A stretch of DNA of 64,000 nt from Eudorina sp. 2006-703-Eu-15 (GCA_003117195.1 BDSI01000145.1:232122-296121), one strand, 5' to 3'. Positions 22,501 through 35,436 are shown, counted from the stretch's first letter. The notes: a model not told the origin generated them from the letters alone. Numbers and translations: made by a program.

Positions 22501-25500
22501 TATATCCGTCCCTGGGCCGGGTTAGGTGGGTTCGGTTCCGAAACACACTGCATCCTTTCATCATTAAAACAACTAACAGACGTGTGCATGGCCCCCCCAC
22601 ACACACCCACACACAGCCCTACCACCGTTATATCAACTGGGAGACGCGAATCCTAGTCCCTTACGCGTCCAGGCCCCTCCCGGGCCTGTCCGGCTCCCTC
22701 TAAAAAATCCTCACCCTACCGCAACCCCCAACCCCTTCAGCCCCCATCCCCATCCGCCCACCTGCGGCTGCATCGCCTCCTCCAGCAGCTCCTCCAACGC
22801 CCGCCCCGTCGACCCCAGCAGCTGCAGCAGCAGCAGCCGCAAGTTCAGATGCGAGCCGCTGCCCCCACAGCCGCCGCCGCCGCCGCCGCCGCTGGGCCCG
22901 GTGCTGCGGATGTCATAGCCACGCCCCGCACCAGGGCCGGCCTCGTCATGCGACGACGCCCCGGCGGCGGCAGTGGAGGCGGCCCAGGGGAACAGGCCGC
23001 GGCCGTCACCGTCGGCCAGGTTCTGTGGATGTAGATGCGGGTTTGGATGTGGGTTTGGATGTGGGTTTGGATGTGGATGCGGATGTGGGTTTGGGTGTGG
23101 GTTTGGGTGTGGGTTTGGATGTGGGTTTGGATGTGGGTTTGGATGTGGGTTTGGGTGTGGGTTTGGGTGTGGGTTTGGATGTGGGTTTGGATGTGGGTTT
23201 GGATGTGGGTTTGGATGTGGGTTTGGATGTGGGTGTGGGTGTGGATGGGGCCGGGGGCGTACGAGGCCGGGGAGCAGGGCAACGACTACTCAACGCGCTG
23301 GCCTGCCCTGACTGCTGTCCACCCGCGCTGACTGCTGCCTCCCCGCCCTGACTGCTTTCCCGAGCAGGGCAGTGAGTTGGGCCCACTGGGTCGGTAACCC
23401 CCAACCGCGAGCCTGGGTCCTAGAGATCCTCGGACGCCCGGCGCAGGGCAAGGCAGGCAGGCAGGCTGGCAGGCAGGCAGGCAGGCTGGCTGGCCGGTGA
23501 AACCAAACAAGCCAAGACCAACACCTCTTCCAATGTCCCAGCCCCCAAGTCGGTTTGCTTCATCGGCCCTTGCACCCACCGCTCGCCACCCTGCCCGCCT
23601 TGCCCGCCCCCCCAATCTGGCCCCCCTGGAGCGGCCGTCCGTCGGAGCTCACCAGGTAGGTCCTCGCCCGCTCGTTGACGTAGATGAAGGCCCCCCGACC
23701 TGACCTGAGGGGCGGGGCGAAGGGGGCAGGGCCAAGGAAGCGGGTTGTAGTGCGCAGGGGCACGGTATGCGGGGGTTGCAGGGTAAGGGGGTCGGGCGCT
23801 GGTTGGAAGACACCTTCGACCGAAACGGATGCGGGAGGGCAGCCCTCCGCGGAGGGCGGCGGCGGCGGCGACGTCACTCCGATTCGAACGAACCGTAGCG
23901 GTGGTCTGGGCGATGTGTCCATGTCGTACCCATGTCGTACGCACCCAAGGCGCGGCACCGATCCCCGGGATCCGATTCCCACCGACGGTTATGAAACCCA
24001 GACAGCGAGTGGCCAAACATGGTCGAAAGCGGTGGGGATTGCCTGCGACCAGCCCAGTCCCGAACCCGCCCCGGCCCCCCCCCTCGAGATGTGCTCAATA
24101 ACCCCGTGTACCCAGGAGGTCGCTGAGGCCGATGCCACACCTTGCTGCTTTTAGGCTTCTGCTTCTGCTGATGAGGCCTGCTTCTTCTGCGGATGCTTCT
24201 GCCCCAGGCAGGTGCACGACGCATGGGCCCTCGGCGGCCCAGGGGCCCCAGAAACCAACTCCCCTCCGAAGCCCCGGTCCGCCACAAGCCGGTTCCAGCG
24301 GAACCGCTCGAAACCCAGATCGGGCGGGTCGGCAGCTTTCCTTTCCCTCCCCTCCCTCCTTCCTCCACCCAGCACCGCCCTCCTCTCCCCCCCTCCCCCG
24401 AGCGCGCTGTGGCGCTTTCACCGCTATGCCGAGCGACAGCTGGAGAGAGAGAACCCTATACATCGGCCCCACCCCCCGGCCCCCTTCAAGGCGGCACCCT
24501 GCGGCCGCGAGTGCCGACAGCGACACCGGTCTATACACTTAGGCTCACCGGTGGTCTAATGAAAACGCCATCACCAGAGCGGGGATGGCCTCCGCCGCCA
24601 GAGCGCGCACCCCCGACATCGCGTCATCCAGGCTCTGGCGTCGCGCGGCGGAGCCCACCATGCTGCCCGCCGGCGGCGCCGCCGCGGGGGCCCCCGCCGC
24701 CGCCGGCGCGGGCCGCCGCGGCGGGACCAGCTGCGCTGCGCCGCGGCCCGCGGTGCAGTTCGCGGTGTCGCTGAAGCCCGAGGCGGTAGGGGGCCCCACA
24801 TGGCTGGAGGGCAGCGACACCGACAGCGAGCGCGGGACCTCCAGCGACGGCGTCCTCGGTCCGAGCCGGGTGCGCGACTGGGCCCGAGGAGCCGGGATCA
24901 TCAGAGCGGACACCGGATGCACATCCGCCGGCACTGCCGCCGCCGCCGCCGCCCAACCCGCCGCCGAACCCGCGGCGATGGACCGCCGCCCGGCGGCGGC
25001 GGCGGCTGCGCCCCGGGCCGCGGCCGCGGCCGTGTCGGCACTTGCCCCGGCGGCGGCCCCACAGGCCGGGCTGTCGCGGGCGGTCCGGGCCGCCGCGGGG
25101 CGGATGCGGACCGTGAGACCTGGTCGCTGGGAGCCACCGCCCAGGTCCAGGACGCAGGAACTCAGCTGCGGGTTGGGGTGGGGGTTGGGTGGGGGTGGGA
25201 ACAGGGACTACTGGCGCGAGGTGGTGGGTCGGGGCTGGGCTGGGCTGGGTTAGGGTAGTGTCGGGTCTGGGTCGGGGCTGGGCTGGGTTAGGGTAGGGTA
25301 GGGTCTGGGTTGGGGTGGGTAGCGCTTGGGGGCCCAAGGGAGCGCACCGTGTGGGTGGGGCTGGTGAGATACCCCGTAGTGATACTGTTGACATTGTGGG
25401 CACAGGTGATGGAACCTCTAAGAGGACCGCCGCAACATCAAACGAGCAGCATTTCTGCCCAGGGTCCAACCCTATTTCTCCCAGGGAGGTCGTCAGCATG

Positions 25501-25955
25501 TCAGGGTGCGAGGCATGAGGGGGGGAGGGAGGGAATAGGAAATTGGGAGGGAGGAGGAAGGGTTTAAAGTCCCGTGTTCCCTCCGGTCTCTCTACGGGTG
25601 ACGTGTCAGCTCAGAAACAAGGACATGAAGCAGCCCCGCGGGGACAACAGGAGCATCCCTCGTCAGCAACAGATGGCCGGGAAGCGGCAGCCGCCGCCGC
25701 CGCCGCCACCGTGGGTGCGGCAGGCTGCACCGAGGAACACCGTGCGGCAGCCGCCGTGGGTGCGGCCAGCGCAGCTGCGAGGGTGTAGAGGCTCCAGGAA
25801 GGACCTACTTCAACGAAGCCGAGAGGAGCCGTCGGCGCCGCCACTGACGGGCGCTGGCGTGCGGACGTCGCCGAACCCATGCCGACCAGCCGTACACGCA
25901 GTCGCACGTTGCAGTACTGACGCTTGATCGCACACCTGTGGCGGCATGTGTGTGT

Positions 25956-25986
<31 letters not shown>

Positions 25987-27027
25987 GGGAGGGGGGGGGG
26001 TCGCCATGCGGCGGCGGACACAGCGGCGACATGCACAGGGCCCACTCAGGATCAGCTCTGGGCGACCATTGCCGACCTCCGGGACTGCGGTCCTTCGGTG
26101 GTGCTACAAGGTGGTGGAAGGTGGAGGTTAGCGAAGAGGTGGTGGTGGTGGTTGAATGACAAACCCGCCCAGAATCGCCCAGGCACATGCCGGTGCCGGT
26201 GGTGGCGCTGACGGTGGTGATGGTGATGGTAGTGGTGGTGTGCCGGCGCGCTGTACCCCGTGTCTGTGTTCGAGGTGTTTGTGGCCAAAAGGCCGACCCC
26301 CCTAGCAATGCCGTGAGGCCCCCAGACCCACCCGCCGCTGCAGGCAGCGCCGGCCGGTGAGTCGCCCCCTAGTGCGCCCCAGACCCAGGCCTTCCCAGAC
26401 CGCCCCCTCAGGGATGTGCGGCTGTACCCCCAGGCTGCAGGCTGCAGGCTCGTGGGAACCACTCCCAGGCCCTCCCACCGTTGCACCCACCATCACCCGC
26501 ATCTCCCCCACCACCCATTCCAGCACGCCCGCCATCACGCCCTCCGCCCCTCCGCCGCATCTCTCATCCGCCGCTGACAGGGGGGTCCTCCTCTAACCCC
26601 CTCCCCGGCCCCAGCCCCCCCACCTGGCAGCTTCCCCAACTCCGGCCAGCACTGCCTCATCGCACACCGGCAGGCCGTTCTCCAGGTCCTTCAGGAGCGA
26701 CGCGCAGGCGGTCAACGCGGCTCGGTCTGCTTCCGAGCCGCTGCCCTGGCAGGATTCAACCCACAGGCTGCGAAGGGACGGCAGGTCGTAGCGCCGCTCG
26801 CCCCTCAGCACCGAGCGTACGCGGCCGTCAAGGAGGAAGGCCGCTGCAGCACCTGGGCCGTGGTGTCTGTCGCAGGCGCCACGAAACGCTTCGTGGTCAA
26901 GATTTTGGAGTGCTCCGCTCCCATCGCCAAGGAAGCGGACGCCGCTGCTTGCTGCAGGTCGTATGCAGCAAGAAACATCACCGATTATGCCTTTTAAGAA
27001 GCCATTAGTACTGCAATTCGCTGCCAA
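10962..27027 (-). CDS. Giant PAS-domain class III nucleotide cyclase (guanylate cyclase-like)
   Basis: Minus-strand exons whose phases agree: 26624-27027, 26491-26560, a third ending high at 25916 (low end unresolved), a fourth ending low at 25373, then 24549-25119, 23653-23704, 22762-23022, 22146-22362, 21537-21721, 17187-20884 (3.7 kb), ~15229-16842, 14554-14604, 13705-14145, 13212-13271, 12536-12610, 12325-12380, 11742-12081 and 10962-11060 (stop TGA 10962-10964). The total is about 2,850 aa. A PAS-like start ([23 protein letters not shown]) and a PAS C-terminal block ([25 protein letters not shown]) precede [20 protein letters not shown], then the catalytic core [86 protein letters not shown] and SYLWVEEQ. 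Both metal-binding Asp residues and the GTP-type Glu (KVET) are present, but [15 protein letters not shown] lacks the usual Cys and Asn. No membrane segment is seen, so it is probably soluble. Poly-Ala/Gly/Ser tracts dominate exons 10-11. The N-terminal start (MAANCSTNG) and the junction of exons 3-4 are uncertain. Confidence 0.85.
11115..11164. repeat. Partial copy of dispersed intronic repeat
   Basis: GGGGATATAGGAGGTTGGTAGACAT followed closely by GCTGTTGCCAGAGC matches one half of the unit at 14727-14815. It lies in the last intron of the cyclase gene. Confidence 0.65.
11200..11295. repeat. GTGTGGTGCGG-type simple repeat in the last cyclase intron
   Basis: About 90 bp of alternating GGTGTGGTG and CGGCTGTGGTG units on the plus strand, a strongly strand-asymmetric G/T tract within the 11061-11741 intron. 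Confidence 0.7.
13142..13190. repeat. Copy of dispersed intronic repeat
   Basis: Contains AAGAAGAAACAGCCCAGACA followed by CACCCAGCCCGG, nearly identical to 14735-14768, within the cyclase intron 12611-13211. Confidence 0.7.
13272..13380. repeat. GGGGTTGTTTGGTTT-type repeat in cyclase intron
   Basis: An irregular array of GGGTTGGGGTT and GTTTGGTTTGGGG units on the plus strand, next to the acceptor of exon 13212-13271. On the transcribed strand it reads as a C/A-rich tract that would act as the polypyrimidine region of the splice acceptor. Confidence 0.6.
14727..14815. repeat. Longest copy of dispersed intronic repeat
   Basis: About 89 bp combining both halves seen elsewhere: AAGAAAATGCCCAGACACAC, CCAGCCCGGCC, then GGGATATAGGAAATTGGTAG and CGCTGCTGCCAGAGC. 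It lies in the cyclase intron upstream of exon 14554-14604. Confidence 0.7.
23030..23246. repeat. 12-bp minisatellite abutting a cyclase splice acceptor
   Basis: About eighteen copies of GGTTTGGATGTG (variants GGTTTGGGTGTG) lie immediately upstream, on the transcribed strand, of the acceptor of exon 22762-23022. The array therefore supplies the C/A-rich 3' end of that intron. Confidence 0.88.
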
Positions 27028-29761
27028 AGCAACGGTCTGGAAGGCAATTGCTCGCGCAGTTCAGGCCGCACCTGTGTTTTGGAATGTACTGGATGCAGCT
27101 CCACATGAAGGTATGCATGTTGACTTCTTTGATGTGTCACGTCTGGGACAACCAATCAAATCTTCGTCATTCTTGACACAGCCACGAAAGCATCGAAGTA
27201 GCATTATGATTCATATATGGCATTATTCCTTTTATTCTGATAACTTTACTGCTCAGCGCTTCGGCTCGTGTGCAGGAGTACGGGGACCAAAATTGCGGCG
27301 TACGCTTCATCACCTGTGATGGAAGGCATGTGATGAATTCAATATACACGGTGAAAATCAAAGTAAGCAAATAACGCTGTGAAAACCTTAGTGCCGTACA
27401 ACACAAAGTTTTACCCTGATGCAATGGCTTCATGTCTGCGCGTCCACCGAGACCATGCATTCATCTCATTTGCATTTCATGGAGGTGGAATGTTTTGACT
27501 TTCTTCAGGCGAAAGTGATGACGCAACGGAGTGCGGAACTACGTCTTGCGCATGCCCCAATCGTGCCCCTGACAGTGCTGCGTCCTGAATTCTTTTACTA
27601 AAAGAAAGGCTGTTGTTTTGTCTTCTGGCGACGCACACCGCTAAGGCTCGGCCCATTATTTCCGACTGATTATGACGATTACACCGTACGCCTTATGACC
27701 AATCCACACCACCCGTGGCATAGCTAATGCAGGGCATCCTGACAGACTGGACGATGTCGACTGCATCATTAAACTGAATGAATCATTTTGCATCAAAAAG
27801 GGACCTGTCTACCCTGCCTTACTAACTGCACGATGAGCGCTGGGCGGCGCGGTGCAGGGGACCCAACCTGTGCAGTACAGTCCCACCCGTCGGCTCCTGC
27901 TGTCCTCTCGCCCCCTGGAGCTTTGCGATGCCGGGCAGCCGTACCTCTGGCTACGCCGTGCTACGCACAACACTGTTTGTAAACCCTAGAGGCCGTAAAA
28001 GCCTGTCATTGAGATAGACATACAGGGATGTCAGGGAAGTATGGTACGGCGGTCCGTCGCAAGACCGGCGGACACAGGACAAAGCCCGCGAAAGGACAAC
28101 ATGCCGTGCCATTGAGCCTCGCTGGGGTTGCCTGGCTCATACCGTGCCATTGATGCGCCTGGGGTTGTCTGCAAGTAATCTAACTAATAACCTACTCGCT
28201 GACACGCCAGCCAGCAGGTGCACGACGGAGATCGGGGTGTGCGGCGGCTTGGCCGAACGAAATGTGTCAAGATGGAGGCAGGCGTGGACCATGCGCCTCG
28301 TCGCGTATTTTCCGAAACAGAGCGGAAATAATAATGGCCACGCGACGACGTAATCCGCGCCAGATACCCAGATTGCTGTCGCACCAGCGGTCTGTGGAAC
28401 ATGCCTCCGCGGCTAGCTGATGCTGTGTGCTGACGCTGTCTCGCTGGACAGCGCTGGACGGTTTAGCTTGGCCGTGGTAAGCTTCATCGATCGTGCGCCT
28501 TGCTTATCAATTTGATGTGGCTCATCAACCGCAACATCGACGAACGTTGCGTGGCCCATGCATGGGACGGAGTCAGCAGTGCGTCGTATTGGTCGTGATT
28601 AAATGTAGCATGCAGCAGGTGCCGTACATCAATAAGGCCCGCGCAAACTCAACAGCAAATGGGCTGTGAAGCACTTCGCAGGATTGCAGCTCGGTCCAGC
28701 CTGCCACACAGTATGCGCAGATAGCTAGGGGAGCTAGGTCAAGGTGAAAAAATCAAAGAAGCAGACAGATTAAGCCCCACGCAGCCGAACACCAGAGCGC
28801 ACACAGTTGCTGCGTACAAACGTGGATAGATTTGCATGCGCGTCCCACTGTACGGCGCATGCAGGAGTTGCAGTGGATGTACGGCACGCATTTATGCCTA
28901 CGTTCAGAACAGACGGCGACAGGAGGCAAAGCATTCGACGCGGGGAGAGTTCCCCTCACGAGCACAGGATCCATCAGCAGTTCAGACGCCAATCCCAGTT
29001 TCGCCTTTCGTTGCAAGCTTGCGTGTCCCAAGCCTGGGCAGCGAGGCCTCCGTTACTTGTGCCCAGAACATCAATGCAGGGCCGCACACGCGCCCCCAAC
29101 GACGGCAAAAAAGGACTGCGCGGACGAAAGAAAATGCAGCCGAGGGGTTCGTTGTTCCAAAGTCCACAAACGATGGTGAGCAATGGGGAGCACGCAATTC
29201 GACCCTCCAGACAGGAGGTCAATACCCCACCACTGACGAAAACGGCGCTTGCTTGGGGAACACTGAATGCGCAAGCGGAGCCCCGCCGATTCAGACAAAG
29301 CGAGGCCCTCGCTCGTTTCGAGCGAGCTTCATTGACGTTCGTGCAAAATGCGCGCAATGTCACGTTGCTCAGTGATAAGACGATGTATACCTGGCCTCAG
29401 CCCAGCGATGTCACCGCTGAGTCACGCACACCGGGCTGCACACACACGAACGAATGCGGTCATCACCAATCTGATTCGAAGTGATCGATCGAAATGTCAC
29501 GTCCCCGCGCCGGCGCGCCCCGTCCGTCCGTACAAACGCCACTTCAGGTCTATCTCAACTCGCTGTCCGCCGTGAATCATCATCAGGAGGCAGCAGGCTT
29601 CGACCACCACCGACCGCCGGTGACCCGGTACGTACGTATGTAGGGGCTGGGTAGGTTCACTGTAACAAGGTTCCTTCATTCGCGCTGCTGACATAAATCA
29701 CATACAAGCCCCTGCAGTAGTGCTGCTGCTGCTGCTGCTGCTCGATGGTAGACGTGATGAT
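27028..29761. other. Intergenic region between cyclase start and pherophorin stop
   Basis: No gene is recognised. Base composition is more balanced than in the flanking genes, and the cyclase promoter should lie at its left end. Several open frames of 60-225 codons occur (the longest plus-strand frame is about 28807-29484), but they show no domain, no repeat of a family motif and no consistent splice partners, so they are not called. Confidence 0.5.
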
Positions 29762-32700
29762 TTACTTGCCAGCCGTGTAGGAGGGGCAGCAGTCCCTCTT
29801 CTCGTTGTACAGGTACAGCGAGCTGCGGACGGACGGACGGACGGAGACAGGTAGGGGGTTAGTGGGAGTAAGTAATAAGTAAGATGGCGCACAGCAGGGA
29901 GGGGGTGCGAGAGCAGAGCGCGGGCTGGCTTGCGGGCGGCGCTTTGTTTGGGGCGGGGTCGAAGGGCGCCCCGCCCCGCCCCGCCGTCATCGCACCGACC
30001 GCCTGCAGCAGACTACCGTAATGTGTATGTGTGTGCCGCTTTCCCCGCCGACCGCCGCCGCTTTCCTCGTCGGCGCTTCGGAAGGAAAGTTAAGAGGCAG
30101 GTTAACACTGCGGCGTGCAACGCTGACACGTACCCCGGATGAAGATAGATGCTCCAGCAGACACGTACATGCATACATACTGGGAGACACCCTTCCTTGC
30201 TCCCTATTGATCGGCGACCCTCCCTTCTTCGACCCTCCCTTCTTCGACCCTCCCTTCTTCGACCCTCGCTTCGACATGCAGCAGACTTTCGTTCGCACAG
30301 CGCCTCCTGATGGCGGGGATGGGGTCCCGTCACACGACGACGGCGATACACACCGATACACACACGAGTACGCACGACTGTTGCTGATCCACTCACCAGT
30401 AACCACCGCAGAGGCTCTCCAGGGTGGTGCCCTTGGCCAGCTCCACGCACACCTTGCCGTACTCAGCAGCAGCAGTGTTCCATCCGATGGGGGTGACTGG
30501 CGGGCCGGCCATAACATGCGGCGGGGGCGGGCGGGGGGAGGGTTAGTGACGGGTGGGGTGCGTGGTAACGCGTGCGGGTAATCCCAGGCAGAAACGTCGA
30601 TCGACAGGCGGGATGGAATGGACGGAGGGTTATGGAGAGCCTGATGCAGCAGTCCGGACATAGATGGATGGGTGTAGGTAAATAATGGAACGAACCAGCA
30701 CTCAGTTCTTTGGCAGCGACGACCCAATCAACCAAGCACGTTCACCGACAGCCGGGCGGGGCATCCTTTCGTTCCAGACATAGAGCTACGGTAGCCGCCG
30801 ATGAGCACGCACCCGGCCGCACCGTACTACGCACGGCTTCCTGGGAAGCAGCGGCATCGCAGCGCAGCGTACGTGCTCAGGAGGACGGACGGGGGCAGAA
30901 TGCATGCACCCATCAGGGCGGGCCGGAGGCAGGATGTGTGGAAATGGAAAAGCACCGACCACTCACTCTTCAGCGCATCGTCCGCCCAGCTGGGGCTGAG
31001 GAAGACGGGGGCGCCGCCGTTCCCGGGGAAGAGCGTGAAGCCCTTCACGGCGCCGTTGCGGCCGGTGGCTGTGCGCGCGCACACGATAAAATCACCACCC
31101 GGCGGCGCGGCGGCGGGGGACGCACGGGGGTTGGTGGTGTTATTATGTAACCGGTGATGATGGATTTGGTGATGGGCGGGATGTATGGGGTTCTAAGCAA
31201 GGGTTTTGAGCGAGCGAGAAGCCTGCTGCTCGCCGCACAAAGAGCCGATACCCGCTGATGTTGGGATGGACGAAGACGGCGAAGTGTAGAAACACCCCCC
31301 ACCCCACACACGCACCCATCCCATTTCTTCCCCACACACCCCGCACACTCCACACACCTCACATACACACGCAGCCATACACACGCAGCCCTCCGTCCCG
31401 AGGGTCTAGCTGCTATATATACTTGCACCACCAGGCACCGATGACCCGCGGGCGGGGTGCAGTACTGCTGTGACATCATTCTCTACGGCAACAAAACTAC
31501 TTTGACTCATGCACCCGCGCACGCACTCACTTGGGATCTCAATCTTGTTCAGGACGCTGACGGAGCTGCAGGTGCTCTGCGAGCGAGCAGAAGTAAAGAA
31601 CAGATAGATAGACAGACATACACGTGATAGGGTTACTTGACAGGGTATTCCTGGATAGCCGCGCGCCTGCTGCAGCTGCTGGCCATGGTAAATTACGAGC
31701 TCGCCAGCAACGAACTAACCGCGATCGATATACGGCTGCCGCAAGGCGCAGTCCATCCGTCCAGCCGTGCGCATCATACATCATCCGTTGTGCGATAGAT
31801 CGCATCCTGCTGCCACGCACACGTCACTACTATATCGATACCGTATTCGCCTCTTACTATTCGTACTACTAATACCCGGCCAAGGACAACGAACCAATCA
31901 AGAGTACGTGCTGTGTCATAGATAGGTAGACCCGCCGCCGCTAGCTGGACACACGCACCGGGAGGTAGGTGGGGTTGGTGTCCAGGATGAAGCAGTACTT
32001 GTCGGTCTTGGTGCCCGGGACAATGGTGTACGCGGGCTCCACGGAGAAGGGCGTGATGTTGGCGGTGGTGTTGCACCTGCCGATCGATAGGCAGACGCGA
32101 GTCAGCAGGCGTCGATCGATGCGATCGGTAACCCTAGTAACGTAAGCAGTAGTGCACGATGGATGGGCGCGAGGCAGCATAGCAGGCGACGATGCGATCG
32201 GTGATAGGTAACCCTAGTAATTACCAGTGCACGCATCGCACATACGGTACACGGCGCGCGTAACATATGAACACAAACAGTCAGCTCCGAGGAACAGAGG
32301 TGACTGGGCCCGCCAATCAAATAACAAACAGACCGCCAAGCAAGCCAGGTGAGAGCTGCTGAGAGGCAGGGCGGATAGGGTACACGCACGCACGGGGCCA
32401 CCACTACATACATACCCGCGTAGATGATGGCACTAGTGCATCTAGCTAGCAATCTAGCTACCTAGGGCGGGTCACCGACGACGCGTACCTACGAACCACC
32501 AGCAGCGGATGGCAGCCTACGTTGACCCCCAGCCAGCTGCCACAAACAAGCTCATCAGCTACCGCTATATATATACACATATCCGCCTTCGTTTTGCTGT
32601 GTGTATGTTGTCGTCTACCTATCATCGATCACTACTCTTTCACTCACTTGCAGTTCAGCGTCGGCTTCTTGTTGTTCACGACGTCGACCGGGCAGCAGTC

Positions 32701-34140
32701 GAAGTTGTCGTCCCACAGGATGGTGCTGCAGGTGCCGGGGCCCAGGTTGGGAGGCGGGACACACAGCGCGTCCAGCGTGAGGCAGCCCTCGCCCGCGGCG
32801 TTGGTCCCCAGGGTGATGCACAGCTCCGCGCCGTCCGCCTCGGACAGGTCCAGGCCCAGGGAGCTGATGCGCAGGACGGAGGCGTTGGCACCCCCGGGTG
32901 CGGGGCCGATGACGGGGTTGGTGGGCGCCGGCTTGCCGTTGAGGGTGGCGGACAGACGCAGACCGCTGATCCGGCACTCGGGCTTGACGTTCAGCTGGTG
33001 GGGGTTATCAATAAGTGGACATGGATGTATGCAGGGGGAAGGGCGGGGCAGCAGCGAGCAGCGAGGTAGTGAGGAAGGCGGGCGGACGAGGGGAGGGGCA
33101 GGGGTCCTTGTGTGGGTGCCAGATGTGAGGGGGCGTGTGCAAGGCTCAGTTGCAGGCAGGGGCATGACGCAGCGAACGAATGTGAGTTTGAGTCACCACG
33201 CACAGAGGTCAAGCAAGTGGATGGAGGTGGCGCCTAGCAACGCATGGATATGGAGTATGGAATAATCCAAATGAGCTCTCTACGTGGGAGATGTATAAAG
33301 ACTACTGTGCATAACGTTCAGACTTGTGTGTTGAGTATCTTGCCGGCGGCGCCCTGAAGTTGAACGAACTCATTTGTTCCTTGGCTTGGCTGATTTGCAG
33401 GGCACCCAAAAATTGCCTACATCGCTAGCGAGATCAATCAAAATATTAGACAGTATTTATCAGGGCGCTCATCAATCTATATTTGTGATGCCCCGTCGGC
33501 CTCGTCCATCCGACGTATTCGGGGTTATACAGGTACCCGACGTACTTACTTTTCTACAGCCGCACACTCCAAGGACTAGTCAGAGAGAACTACAGAAACA
33601 AAATCATTTAATTGCGTCAACGCCTTAATCATAACATGTAAATAAAGAATCTTCTATCCAGCGTGTTCGTTGTGCCGCAACGCGCTTGCTCGAATGTCAG
33701 TGTAATTGCGCGAGGACTCTGCTGACGACACTGACCTCAAACTTCCTGAGGGCACTTTTGCAGCACTTGTCCGTGCAGCCCTTAGGGACGTTTACGTTCA
33801 CTTTGAAGCAGAACGTGTTCGGCTTTGGCGAGATGACGGTGGAGTTTACGTGATAGTAGGCAGGATCCGTCTGACATTTGACGAAGGGCGGCAGATCACC
33901 GGCTATGGCGCTGGCTAACCTGCAAAGGACATCACCGGCGGGGCCGGAGTCTGTTAAGTGCAGACGGTGCAGACGTCACACGTCGACAACGCACGACTAC
34001 CAGCGGCGGCTACGCGCTCCTGCCCCTTCAGCAGCCTTGCTCTGACCATTTAATAGAGTTATTAAATGTCTGCGATGAGCACTTGCGAACGCTTACCAGC
34101 TCAATGCCACCAGAATAGCAAGTTCTCGGGATGCCATCAT
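29762..34140 (-). CDS. Pherophorin-family extracellular matrix glycoprotein (two pherophorin domains)
   Basis: Eight minus-strand exons join exactly in phase: 34097-34140, 33736-33919, 32648-32994, 31959-32076, 31531-31576, 30967-31068, 30397-30496 and 29762-29822 (stop TAA 29762-29764). The total is 1,002 nt, 333 aa. Residues 1-22 (MMASRELAILVALSWLASAIAG) form a signal peptide. Domain A (about 23-191) has PPFVKC, YYHVNST, NTFCFKV, LNVKPECRISGL, ADGAELCITLG, CLTLDALC and DCCPVD. Domain B (193-333) repeats the plan: CNTTANITPFSVEP, DKYCFIL, SVLNKIEIP, VCVELAKG, LESLCGYC and RDCCPS. These spaced cysteines and the terminal CCP match the pherophorin (DUF3707) domain of Volvox and Chlamydomonas cell-wall/ECM proteins, known to polymerise in the matrix. 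Most relatives join the domains with a long (hydroxy)proline rod; here only about ten residues (VVNNKKPTLN) separate them. The ATG tandem (34140, 34137) leaves a one-residue ambiguity. The complete phase match makes the model reliable. Confidence 0.93.
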
Positions 34141-35436
34141 CGCTGCAATCAAAGCAACACAAACCTAGACGCAATTATAGTGCAAGGTACCTAGAGGTAG
34201 AATGTAATGTACATACACGTTCAACAAGGTATATCATGGCCTTTCAATGCCCCGTACGGAAACTCGACAGGATGGCGGGCACCACGGGCGGGCACTTGAA
34301 CAGATACCCGCAATACAACAGATAGACACGCAGCGTTTACCATTAGATTCAAAGCATAACCAAAAAATTCTCAGTATTAATGTTATTAACTTTAACGGCA
34401 ATATTTTCTCGTCTGGTAAATCGGGTGTTGTTGTACATCTTCGGGAAGAAACCGTAATGGTCTGCATTGCATCACTCCAACATATGATACGCTTTGATAT
34501 ACAAATTTTTTGATTTCGAGCTAATAAAACCCACTGACGAGGTTGCATTGTACGAATAAAAGTGTCAGAAGCTCAGTTGTTTTTATTGTGTGAGCTGACG
34601 CGGCGCATATGGGTTTAGAAGTGAGAACAAGTGAGCCAGCTCAAATTATGAATTGTTTTGGCTTTGCGGTCGGTATGCGTTCTTTACGAAGACAATGAAC
34701 TTTATGATTACAAGTTGAAAATAATTTTTCCAAACATTGAAACGGGGGCGGCAAAGTTATGCCGTTGTCCTCGGGCCGCTGTGAGATGACTCAACGTACT
34801 TTGACGGTGTGAACATGGAAGCTAGGTGCACGGCAAACGATAGTGTTGTGAAATGTTTTTTTATAGACTAAGCTAAACTATAGAATTGTTGCACGGAAGG
34901 AACCGGCCCCTTAGTTCGTGACGTCTCGTGACCTGACCAGTACGCACCTGCACGTATGAATGCCAAGGCCGAGAGCATAATTGAATTTTTAGAATTCAAC
35001 AGTTGGGCACTCGGCAAGAAATACGCTGGCTTACATGATTTCTACTTTGACGTGCTCGCTCGCATTACGCTCGCCCCCTCTCGTACCCGCCCCAAGACCG
35101 CCAGAGACCGCCCACCTACCGACGAAGGCCGCAGATAGCCACAGACAATTGAATGCGTAAGATACTCACCGTTTGCACGTGCGCGGAAACTTTATCATGG
35201 CTATGAGGTATTGCACGGTCTTTAACAGATTGTTATGGTGGGCGAATGTTAAAACTTGTCGTTATCTGGCGAAGGCCCGCGAAAGCAACTTTGGGATTCG
35301 TACTCAGGTAAAAGCCCGGATGAAGTCCGCATATACGGTTACCTCGTGCGGAATCTATCCATCGCCGTGAAATCGTTAAATATTTATCAGTCAAGCAAAT
35401 CAACGCTGGCTGGTGAAAGCATGAATGATGTTTAAT

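Noticed and set aside
28807..29484. 225-codon plus-strand frame as a gene
   Set aside because: No recognisable motif, no splice-compatible partners, and competing open frames on both strands.
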